9,567 nucleotides of DNA from an uncultured bacterium (GTDB lineage Bacteria > Patescibacteria > JAEDAM01 > Absconditabacterales > Absconditicoccaceae), in assembly GCA_937950065.1 (NCBI GenBank), contig CALFEN010000264.1, positions 1-9,567 on the forward strand, in the 5' to 3' direction. Shown in pieces: positions 1 to 6,899 of this stretch. The translations under genes were made by a program, and so were the position numbers. The notes beneath the pieces were generated by a model. That model made no database searches. It was given only the letters and a program-made list of their open reading frames with translations, and was not told the DNA's origin. The number at the start of each line of letters is the position of its first letter. The stretch's first letter is position 1.

Positions 1-46
1 CGAGATAAGCTAGTGACTGGAGTTCAGACGTGTGCTCTTCCGATCT
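1..46. other. Residual Illumina TruSeq index adapter (assembly artefact)
   Basis: Read on the minus strand from position 45 down to 1, this is the TruSeq index adapter: it begins GATCGGAAGAGCACACG, runs to the CAGTCAC boundary, then has the six-base index TAGCTT (TruSeq LT index 10), then ATCTCG. Position 46 is probably the A-tailing or overhang base. It is not genomic. The biological sequence of the contig starts at about 47, and the subtilase ORF on the minus strand is interrupted exactly at the adapter junction. Any protein translated through here gains a spurious tail. Confidence 0.97.
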
Positions 47-1164
47 TTTCAATAATTACTAAAAGAGATCTTGTTTCAATCCTTGTCTACAGCTCAAACC
101 GCAATAGCATCACTACAGCCTGCAGGCACTATATTTGATACATTTGTATTATCATTTCAGGCTGCAACTACTGTTATCACTCAAGCATTTTTTGCTTCAG
201 TTATTGCATTACATACTGGATTGTTTGCAGGGTCTGCATATCATCACAAGCTTATGTTTAATATTTTTACTCCACTATCTTTAGCATAATTTATTGCATC
301 TATCAAGTCATAACTTGATCAATAACCGTCTTTATTCATTATCTTCAATGGAACTATGTCTACATTATTCGGATTTACTCAGTAGATTCATTCTCCGTTT
401 AATTCTGCTCATATAATTCCTGCTATATGTGTTCCATGTCCGTTATCGTCTTGAGGGTCATTGTCTTTTTCTACGAAATCATATCCATAAATAGTATTTA
501 TATTATTTTTTAGATCTGTATGATCTCTTGTAATTCAGCTATCTATTATTCAGACTTTGATTTTTCATCTAAAATTTATAGCTTTTAGATAATTATTTAG
601 TCAAATTTCGTCCTGTCGCCGTAGTTTGTCCTGCTGTTCTCAAGTAAGTGCCAAATCCTGTGAAATTTGCAATAATTGAGGCTGCACCACTTCATATTTA
701 TCCAAAAGTTTTTCTGGAATACTATTATCAGAAACTCCTGAAAAAAGACCCATATATAAATCACCCGTTTTTTTTAGTTTTACTGAAAAAACATTCTCTC
801 AAAGCTTTTTTATTGATACTCCATTATCATAACTTAAAAAAAAATTACTGATGTTTTCTAAATTATCATTAGACTTTATCAGTAATTTATATGTTCAGTT
901 ATTATCTATAGATTTTTTGATAGCATCAAGTTTTTTAGCTTTTTTAGTGCTGTCCTTTTCCTGTATGTTTTTAGACAAATCCTTGAATTTCATCTTTGCC
1001 CTAAATTGTTTAAGGTTATTTTGATTTTGTCTGCTTGAATCTTGGTTGCCTCTGGATTGATTCCCAACGTTATCGTAGGCAAAGACGTTCAAGACGTTTG
1101 TAATCATAAATACAGATAGCACTAATCAAATTAGAATTTTGGTGATTTTTTTGTTTTGGGTCAT
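47..1164 (-). CDS. Secreted subtilisin-like serine protease (S8), C-terminus missing
   Basis: About 372 codons are visible; the 3' end is lost at the adapter. Residues 1-30 look like a Sec signal peptide: Lys-rich start, hydrophobic core [19 protein letters not shown], then FAYD. Residues 31-80 are Asn/Gln/Lys-rich, and about 85-185 probably form a prodomain. The peptidase domain follows: KVGIIDSGIT with catalytic Asp208, [12 protein letters not shown] with catalytic His243, an ISLGGY segment, and VVAAGNDN with the oxyanion-hole Asn337. The catalytic Ser motif (GTSMAxP) lies beyond the break. About 19 in-frame TGA codons read as Gly, several at invariant sites (SG after Asp208, the AAGN glycine). 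The start follows an A-rich stretch with no Shine-Dalgarno. It is the last visible gene of the minus-strand block. Likely an exported protease for nutrient acquisition or host attack; the substrate cannot be inferred. Confidence 0.92.
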
Positions 1165-1284
1165 ATGCGTTTTTTTAAGATTATAAAAAAGAATTGTAAT
1201 AATACTTCTAAATAATATAAAAACTTGGTTAATAAATGGTTAATTTTTTGTAAAAAAGTAAAAGATTTTTATTTCACGATTAAA

Positions 1285-1312
1285 ATTATATATCATATTT
1301 CTTACTTTGCAA
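1285..1312 (-). promoter_or_regulatory. Candidate sigma-70-type promoter upstream of the subtilase
   Basis: On the minus strand TTGCAA (1312-1307) is followed after 16 nt by TATAAT (1290-1285), a good -35/-10 pair 120 nt upstream of the protease ATG. Transcription would start near 1278. In DNA this AT-rich, -10-like hexamers are common, so only the combined spacing supports it. A second TATAAT lies about 15 nt before the ATG but has no good -35 partner. The remaining 1165-1334 shows no ORF or strong hairpin. Confidence 0.35.
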
Positions 1313-1334
1313 GTATTTTTGTAAGATTTTTATT

Positions 1335-1511
1335 TTATATATTATTTATTGATAGTTCATACTCTGATAATAAGTAATTATACTTAGAATACTTATCAAG
1401 ATTTCACTGTTTGAGTAGTCTAAGTCAAAATATACATATTTTTTCGACATCAGCCTTGAAACTCTCTATATTATAATTATTTTGGTTCAGTAAAAAAACT
1501 ATTTGGTCCAT
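1335..1511 (-). CDS. Small 58-aa protein of unknown function
   Basis: An ATG to TAA ORF starts 22 nt after the stop of the 484-aa membrane protein gene. It reads through two TGA codons as Gly (IFGLRLL and KQGNLD), so it is invisible under the standard code. The product starts MDQIVFLLNQNNYNIESF and is mostly polar and probably helical, with no signal peptide, membrane segment or recognisable motif. The close downstream position and the TTTAAATG start context (A-rich like its neighbours) favour a real co-transcribed gene. A chance ORF of this length is still possible in DNA this AT-rich. No function is proposed. Confidence 0.5.
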
Positions 1512-1533
1512 TTAAAAAAATTTAAATATTGAT

Positions 1534-2988
1534 TTAAATATCTTGATTTCTAAATTTTTCATAGTATCATTTTCTAAAACATCAAATAGTTTCCAGATGT
1601 TTTTTCCCATCTTTCTTCTCATTAAAACACAAACCCAAATTTTCAAATATATATCATTTCCCATTGTAAAGAGGTTGTTCTTCTTTCTCCAAAAAATCGT
1701 CAATTTTATCAAAACTTTCTTTTAGTATTCCCCTTTTCTTGTATGTTAAATTTACAATATCAGTTATTTGTATAAATTCAAGCATATTGTCATTGCTGTA
1801 ATATAAACGCATTCATCGATTATTATATGTATAAGCTGTTTCAAATTCATTTTCTATAAATTTTTCTCATCTAATTTTCAATATTTGATTTACTTCGTTT
1901 ACACCCATACCAAATTTTAATGGCCCCACAGATGCCAATGGTACAAAATTTCGTTCTTGTTTTAATATATCAGGAATCCATTGAGGATCTATGGACAACA
2001 TAAGTTGAGTAGACATATCCTGTTTTAATATTAAATTTTTTATCTTCATATAACATTCTATATTTTCCATAATTTCTCTTATAAATTTTTTAGAATCTTT
2101 TATTAGGTATTTTGATAATAACCTTTTTTTCTTTTTGTGTGTAAACCCATAAGTTTCTAAAATTATGTTATTCCATGATTTCTTAAATTTTATAAAATAT
2201 TTCTCATAATCGATTTCAATTTTTCAATTTTTATTTCAATTAATCTTATTTCGGTTTTCTATATCTGCCATATCTTGGAGTGTTAAAAAAAGAGACTTAA
2301 TTTTATTTTCACTTATAAGAAACAAAGAAGCTGAAAGAAATACATTTTGTCATAATATATAGTCTGAATCTTGGGTTGTCATATTCAATAAAGATACGAA
2401 TTTAAGTAATCACATATTGGATTTTGGAATTATATACATATCATTAAATTTTTCAAAATCATCATTATTCTCCAAAAATTGTTTTGTAATTATATTACCC
2501 TGACTGTCTAGCAAATAAAATCATATTTTTACAGAATAATTTTTCATTTTAAACTTAAAAAACTTTATATTTTCTATATTTAAATTATATTTTTCTACTA
2601 TTTCTAAAAATATTTCTTTGTCTTTTGATGATAAATATTTTTTTGGAATTATGAATACTTGATCTAAAGTGACTAAAATATAAAAATTTATTGAATTAAA
2701 AAATTTTATCTGATAATTTAGATTTATGTGAATTTCTCAATTTATATTTCTGCGTATTATCTCATCTTTTACTATTTGTATTTCTGTTTCCAAAAGATAA
2801 GGTTCAGCCTCTTTTTTTATTCAATAAACATATATTATAATACATAACATATAGACGATAAAAGCCACTATATGAATACTAATATATACAAGGCATCAAG
2901 CTATAAATATTAGATAAACTAAAAAATACATTCTAGTAAAAACTTCTAAATATCATAAAACTGATAATTTATATTTTATGTTTATCAT
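1534..2988 (-). CDS. 484-aa membrane protein with YcxB-like segment and unknown C-terminal domain
   Basis: One continuous frame through about 14 TGA (Gly) codons, ending in TAA. Residues 18-56 form a membrane hairpin of two closely spaced hydrophobic helices. Next comes a beta-rich stretch ending FYILVTLDQVFIIPKKYLS (about 102-120), which resembles the YcxB-like PH-fold domain, where a strand ending in IIPK/R is typical. The middle (about 170-320) is Lys/Asn-rich and unrecognised. The C-terminal region (about 340-484) carries VGPLKFGMGVNEVNQIL (354-370), recalling small bacterial domains with a 'lxFGMsxeEV' motif. The start codon overlaps by 20 nt the end of the upstream two-TM gene, implying translational coupling. 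Most of the protein should lie on one face of the membrane. The YcxB assignment rests on a short motif and topology only. Confidence 0.85.
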
Positions 2989-3406
2989 TTTTTATCAAAT
3001 GTAATAAAATATCTTTTTCTAATCATGATAACACCCTTTTATGAATATATACCTTTTTCTCTTGAAAATTTAATATATAACAAGATTTCCTTTCTCTAAA
3101 ACTTTTCAGAGAAATTCGATTTAGTTGTCTGTATCAAAAATTTAAAGGGAAATAAACTTTTAAATATTTTTCATTTATAAAAATTTTTTGTTTAGATCAT
3201 TTTTGTCTTGCAAAAAAAATAAAAATTATAAAAACAAAAAATATAATGAAAAACCATTGTAAAAAAGAAGATAAATCTCTGATAACAATTCAATAAAGAA
3301 ATAACGGGATGAAAAATCAAATCATATAGATAAAAAATTTACATAAATCTAAAAAATTTCTTTCTAAATTTTCATTTTTTGTTAGTTCATATTCTTTTTC
3401 AAACAT
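2969..3406 (-). CDS. Small two-TM protein, possible bacterial PH-type domain
   Basis: A 145-aa product with five TGA codons read as Gly. The N-terminus is short and acidic (FEKEYELTKNENLE). TM1 is about residues 22-42 and TM2 about 50-66. A basic soluble domain follows with alternating strands, IFINEKYLKVYFPL then ISLKSFRERKSCYILNF, and a terminal helix SGLEKDILLHLI. Two N-terminal helices followed by a strand-rich domain and a final helix is the layout of small bacterial PH-domain membrane proteins, but no signature residue settles it. Its last codons overlap the start of the next gene, which has the same general topology, so the two products may work together in the membrane. The start follows TATAAAAA directly, with no Shine-Dalgarno. 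Confidence 0.85.
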
Positions 3407-3584
3407 TTTTTATAAAAAAATAAATTAATTAATTTTACATATTATTATAAAAAAATCAAAAAATTATAACATAATTTAATAATCGTACAACAAGAAAAAT
3501 TTTAAACAATAAATATAAAACAGAAACTAAATAAGATTATATATTATTTGTATAGAAATTAAACAGGTTATGTGAAAAAATAGA

Positions 3585-6251
3585 TTACATACCTAGTTTG
3601 AAAAGTCTATCTTTCAAAAAAGTAACATTTTCTAACAATTTAACTCAATCCTCAAATTGCTCAATAATTGATTTCATATCTTCAATATTCTCTAACAATA
3701 ATTTTAATTTCTTGGTTAATTTTTTACCTCTTTTTTGGAAAGATGGAATTATATCAAGATTTATATCCTCAATACTTCTCTCAAATACTTTAAAATTTGA
3801 ATTTAAAGTAGTTACGATTTTATTTGAAATTTGTTTTTCAGGATTTTCCTGGATAAAAAATCATATTCTATCTCAATAGATTCATCCAGTTATATTTATC
3901 AAAAACTTTATAAATCCTAATATAGATCTAATTCTATTCATTATAAAATCTATATCTCTTTTATTTTTGATTTTTATTTGAGTTTTTAGATTAGTCCAAA
4001 TCTCTATGTAAACATTTAAATAAAAAGACATACATTGCGAAAGGTTACACTCACATTTTCATACAAGATCATACAAAAATCTATAATATAGCCTAAAATA
4101 TCAGTTATCAATATTTTCTACCTCTTCATACACTTGGTTATAATTTTCAGTAGCTTTATCACTAAATCATAATCTATCATATTCTTTTAGTGCCTTATCA
4201 GAAATATTAGCATCTATTTTTCTCACTCTAACGTCTTTGGGGTTAATATTTTGAATTAATGGCATTGAATAAGGCATATAATCTATTTCAGAGTCTGGGT
4301 CCGGCAAATAATAAAAATTATCCATCTTGTATAAAAGCCATCCCAAATAATTAACTTGTCAAACTATATCATCTTTTGTATAATAATATGCTATAAGCTC
4401 TTCTATAAAAGATTGCTTTAATCTATTATAGGTAAACATAATATTTTGATTTACAGACTTTTTCCCTTTTTCTCATTTCAAATCGATCATAAAACATTCC
4501 AATAGTTCATCTGTTTTAAATATCTTTCCAAATAATGATATCTCATCATTACTTCTCAAAATATTTAAAAATTCTATAAGATTTCCTGCTTCTGATATAG
4601 ATATAGATTTAGAATCCTTGACAGATAAATTCAATCTTTCGTTAACAAATAAATATAAATTTTCTGTAACACTTCTTCTTACTTGAGCGATATTAAGGTT
4701 AACGTATTCTTCAGGTGGGATACGATCAGCTAATTCATCCCTTGGTTTATCTCATTCATCAGGCTCATAAGGGATTCCATCGTCTATTTTTGAGATATCA
4801 ATATCATCAAAGATTCTTACTTTCAAAACTTCAGCTTCCAAATATCAGTCTGTATAATGAAATGAATTTATCCCTTCAAAATTGTCTAAAATTTCTCTCA
4901 CCATTTGATCTTTAATTTCATTTCTCGTTACTCTCAAACTTTCCAAAGGAAAACTTCTTTTTGAGTCTGGCACTACCTCATGCTTTGAGGCAGGAACAGG
5001 CTTTTTTACATCTGGAATACTAAATTGATTGATAGATACAATCTCAACTTCAGGAGTCCTTCTCCTCTTGGGAATATACTCAACTTTTCAATGCTGGATT
5101 AATTTTTCTCTAGTTTGCCTTGCTACATCAGCAAGTATTTTGAAATAAATATCTTTCAAATTTTCAAGATTTATCTTGCTGACAGGTTTTATTTTATTCT
5201 CTCTCCTAAACTTTTCAAATCATTCTTCTCATCTATATTTATCCAATTCACCATCAAGCATCTTTTGAGCTAATCAATCTCTAATTTTAAACATATGCTC
5301 AAGTCTGATAGATTGTATATACGAACAATATCTAAATTCGTCAAACCATCATAAAGATTCTACGACCTCTTTTATTCTCAAAAGTCCCGTCCTTCACAAT
5401 ATTCTTTTTAAATAGATCTGTCAGGTTATCCCTCTAAACATTTCTTTATCATTTTCTATCATGTCTCTTATCCTATCTCTAAGATCTCATTCTTTTGACT
5501 CTAATCAGTTAAGAGGATTGAATTCATCGGATTGAAACCCATATTTCCAGTTACTTGCTCAATCACCGATAATACCTTTTACTGCCTTTGTCTGTAATTC
5601 CAAAATTTTTGCTCTGAATCAATGATCATTGGTTATATAATTTAATTTTAATCATTCAAAAACCAACATATAAACTCGTCATATAAAAATTTTAAATATA
5701 AAATCAGTTTGGTCATTATCTATCGAAAATTCCAGAAATAATTTATAAATGATCTCTGGATTGCTATGAGATATCTGATCAAATTTATTTTCAAGCATTT
5801 CATATGATAAAGTATTTCTACTTAAATATTTTTTAACTTGTTCAAAAATAAAATCAGAGACGGCCTCCATTTCGCTATTTTCAAATGTATCAGCTTGCAA
5901 TATTCATTTTTCGTATTTTTGTTTCAAAATTTCTGTTTCTATTTTCAAATTTGGAATATTTGGCAGATCTTCTTTATCAAATTCTCATGTAATATATAAA
6001 TAACTCATAACAACTAGTAAATCAAACTCCTCTTCAATAATATTCTTTGAATATCATGACAGATAATTTTTAATTTTTTCAAATAATCTTTTTGTTGTCT
6101 CGTTTTCCAAAATAGATCTCAATTGTACTTGTAATAACTTTTTACTTAATCCAAATTGTAGCGGAGATTGATCAACGGGTGGATCATTTTTTTTGAATGT
6201 AGGGATTCATAAGGATGTTCATAAACCAGTGGCTTCTAGAGTTTTGTCCAT
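3585..6251 (-). CDS. Large 888-aa protein of unknown function
   Basis: The longest ORF in the window: 889 codons including a TAA stop, reading through about 29 TGA codons as Gly. No signal peptide or membrane segment is seen, so it is probably cytoplasmic. Residues 1-385 are mostly helical and charged. About 388-440 is a Pro/basic linker (YIPKRRRTPEVEIV, then KKPVPASKHEVVP) that probably separates two domains. An acidic patch lies near 485-515 (DDIDISKIDDGIPYEPDE). The second half (about 520-840) is again helical, with CECNLSQC at 733-740, too few cysteines for a recognisable zinc ribbon. The last 45 residues (KKLTKKLKLLLENIEDM onwards) look like an amphipathic coiled coil. I do not recognise the family. 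A scaffold or structural role would fit the helical content, but that is a guess. Its stop is 178 nt from the next start on the same strand. Confidence 0.9.
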
Positions 6252-6366
6252 TATTTTCAAAAAAATATAAATTATTTCTATATAATAATTTAATGACAAA
6301 AGTCAATAATAAATTTAGTATTAAACACAGAATAAAAAAATTTAAGAAAACAAGAGCTGTCTTCAT
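6142..6366 (-). CDS. Possible small membrane peptide overlapping the 888-aa gene
   Basis: An alternative-frame ORF upstream of and overlapping the large gene's first 110 nt. It starts MKTALVFLNFFILCLILN and continues to a strongly hydrophobic helix ending VIKLLYRNN. Under table 25 it extends through two TGA codons to TAA, for 74 aa. The Lys-then-hydrophobic-then-basic pattern looks like a signal anchor, and the ATG follows ATACTAAA. Against it, the second half is composition-neutral, the overlap is long, and T-rich DNA generates Phe/Leu/Ile runs by chance. It could be a real upstream peptide, a membrane anchor joined to the large protein by frameshifting, or noise. Confidence 0.25.
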
Positions 6367-6452
6367 TTTAGTATTTACTGTAAAAAAATATTTCTTTTAC
6401 TTTATTTTTGAAATAAATAATTCCCTAAATTTTTTAGTTTTCCAAAAAAGTC

Positions 6453-6482
6453 TTGATTTTATAAAAAAAATTCTTATATAAA
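6453..6482 (+). promoter_or_regulatory. Candidate promoter for the leader/attenuator region and ligase operon
   Basis: TTGATT (6453-6458) is followed after 18 nt by TATAAA (6477-6482); a TATATA at 6475-6480 gives a 16-nt spacer. Transcription would begin near 6489, about 20 nt before the first leader ORF. It is the only reasonable plus-strand -35/-10 pair just upstream of the tandem elements. The extreme AT content keeps confidence low. The rest of 6367-6452 shows nothing else. Confidence 0.35.
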
Positions 6483-6510
6483 TAATAATTTAATTATATT
6501 AATTCAAGAA

Positions 6511-6567
6511 ATGAGAGTAATAAATTTAAAAAAATCACACAAATGAACATTCCTGCCGTATAGGTAA
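6511..6567 (+). CDS. Putative leader peptide 1 (18 aa)
   Basis: An ATG to TAA ORF encoding MRVINLKKSHKGTFLPYR, with one TGA read as Gly. The ATG follows TTCAAGAA, close to the A-rich context of the other starts in the window. Its last four codons and stop (CCG TAT AGG TAA) lie in the left arm of the downstream long hairpin, so a ribosome terminating here would mask that arm. LKKS and the following Lys are shared with leader 2. There is no run of one regulatory amino acid. The single UGA-Gly codon, or the His or Lys codons, are the only candidate stall points. The ORF is short, so the RNA may be structured but non-coding. Confidence 0.4.
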
Positions 6568-6626
6568 TGACTTTTTGTATGATTATAAATTATTCTCCAA
6601 ACAAAGTCCTCTGCCTATACAAGGCA
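6554..6626 (+). promoter_or_regulatory. Antiterminator-like hairpin 1
   Basis: TGCC-GTATAGG (6554-6564) can pair with CCTATAC-AA-GGCA (6614-6626; AA bulged), and GACTTT (6569-6574) pairs with AAAGTC (6603-6608). That gives 17 pairs in three helices around a short internal loop. The right side uses bases of the terminator stem (6614-6615 and 6623-6626), so this fold and the terminator at 6609-6629 exclude each other. Leader peptide 1 ends inside the left arm. Confidence 0.55.
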
Positions 6627-6637
6627 GAGATTTTTTT
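6609..6637 (+). terminator. Rho-independent terminator of element 1
   Basis: CTCTGCC (6609-6615) and GGCAGAG (6623-6629) form a perfect 7-bp stem with a 7-nt loop, then one A and seven T. It stands far above the local AT background. It sits 260 nt upstream of the ligase and 41 nt after the leader ORF stop, with no other gene on this strand to terminate, which favours an attenuator role. Confidence 0.8.
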
Positions 6638-6670
6638 GTGCAAAAAATTTATGATTTACTAAAATAAAAA

Positions 6671-6721
6671 ATGACTACTAATCTATTAAAAAAATCTTGC
6701 AAATTTATATCTACCGTATAG
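6671..6721 (+). CDS. Putative leader peptide 2 (16 aa)
   Basis: An ATG to TAG ORF encoding MTTNLLKKSCKFISTV. The ATG follows AAATAAAAA. It shares the LKKSxK core with leader 1 at the same distance from the ATG; after that a 2-nt indel shifts the frame, and the peptide ends at the TAG within CCGTATAGG, again inside the left hairpin arm. The conserved position of the stop relative to the RNA structure matters more than the C-terminal sequence, which differs. It has one Cys codon, of possible interest since the downstream ligase family includes glutamate-cysteine ligases, but one codon is weak evidence. Confidence 0.4.
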   Translation: MTTNLLKKSCKFISTV

Positions 6722-6775
6722 GTAGTGACTTTTGCACGATAAAATTATCTTCAAAGTCCCTAACCCTATGCGGTA
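6712..6775 (+). promoter_or_regulatory. Antiterminator-like hairpin 2
   Basis: TACCGTATAGG (6712-6722) pairs with CCTATGCGGTA (6765-6775) over 11 bp with one G-U, and GACTTT (6727-6732) pairs with AAAGTC (6753-6758). A small inner hairpin GATAA/TTATC (6738-6749) may cap it. AAAGTC has two possible partners: GACTTT here, or the identical GACTTT in the terminator's right arm (6778-6783). That is a clear two-state switch. Confidence 0.6.
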
Positions 6776-6790
6776 GGGACTTTTTATTTT
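6753..6790 (+). terminator. Rho-independent terminator of element 2
   Basis: AAAGTCCCTA (6753-6762) and TAGGGACTTT (6774-6783) form a perfect 10-bp stem with an 11-nt loop. The T tract TTTTTATTTT (6781-6790) overlaps the end of the right arm. It lies 110 nt before the ligase start. The remaining 6791-6899 holds a TATTATAAAA box (6843-6852) without a convincing -35 partner. Confidence 0.8.
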
Positions 6791-6899
6791 ATCAGGAATA
6801 GAAAATGGAAGAAAAGTTGTATATCAGATTTTGTAAACTACTTATTATAAAACGGGGATGAAAAATCTATTAATTTTTTTATCAATAAATATTACAAAA

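Larger units (their letters stand above)
6511..6790 (+). repeat. Tandem pair of diverged leader/attenuator elements
   Basis: Two units aligned at 6511-6637 and 6671-6790, about 160 nt apart. Shared blocks in order: an ATG after an A-run; AAAAAAATC 17 nt downstream; CCGTATAGGTARTGACTTTT (R = A or G; 6556 and 6714); a spacer; CAAAGTCC (6602 and 6752); and a hairpin followed by a T tract. One 2-nt indel separates AAAAAAATC from CCGTATAGG. The hairpin arms differ in sequence but keep the same pairing logic in both copies, which suggests compensatory divergence under selection for RNA structure and not simple repeat decay. Confidence 0.75.

Noticed and set aside
71..289. Plus-strand ORF of 72 codons, Ala-rich
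   Set aside because: Antisense of the subtilase catalytic domain, which has clear Asp, His and Asn motifs on the minus strand.
3598..3879. Plus-strand ORF of 93 codons
   Set aside because: Antisense shadow of the C-terminal part of the 888-aa gene.
4053..4076. Zinc-binding site in CECNLSQC of the large protein
   Set aside because: Only three clustered cysteines and no partner Cys/His cluster that I could identify.
6215..6481. Plus-strand ORF of 88 codons rich in Phe, Lys and Ile
   Set aside because: Its start lies inside the 888-aa gene on the other strand, and composition is that of random AT-rich DNA.
895..6481. Widespread pseudogenes or nonsense mutations
   Set aside because: All apparent internal stops are TGA and fall at glycine positions; TAA and TAG occur only at gene ends, so the genes are intact under the UGA=Gly code.
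6511..6790. CRISPR array or tracrRNA-like RNA
   Set aside because: Only two copies, no uniform 25-40 nt repeats with unique spacers, and no Cas-like protein nearby; the pairing pattern fits attenuation better.
6511..6790. T-box or other known riboswitch
   Set aside because: No T-box sequence, specifier loop or aptamer core that I recognise; the elements are only about 125 nt with a simple two-state hairpin.
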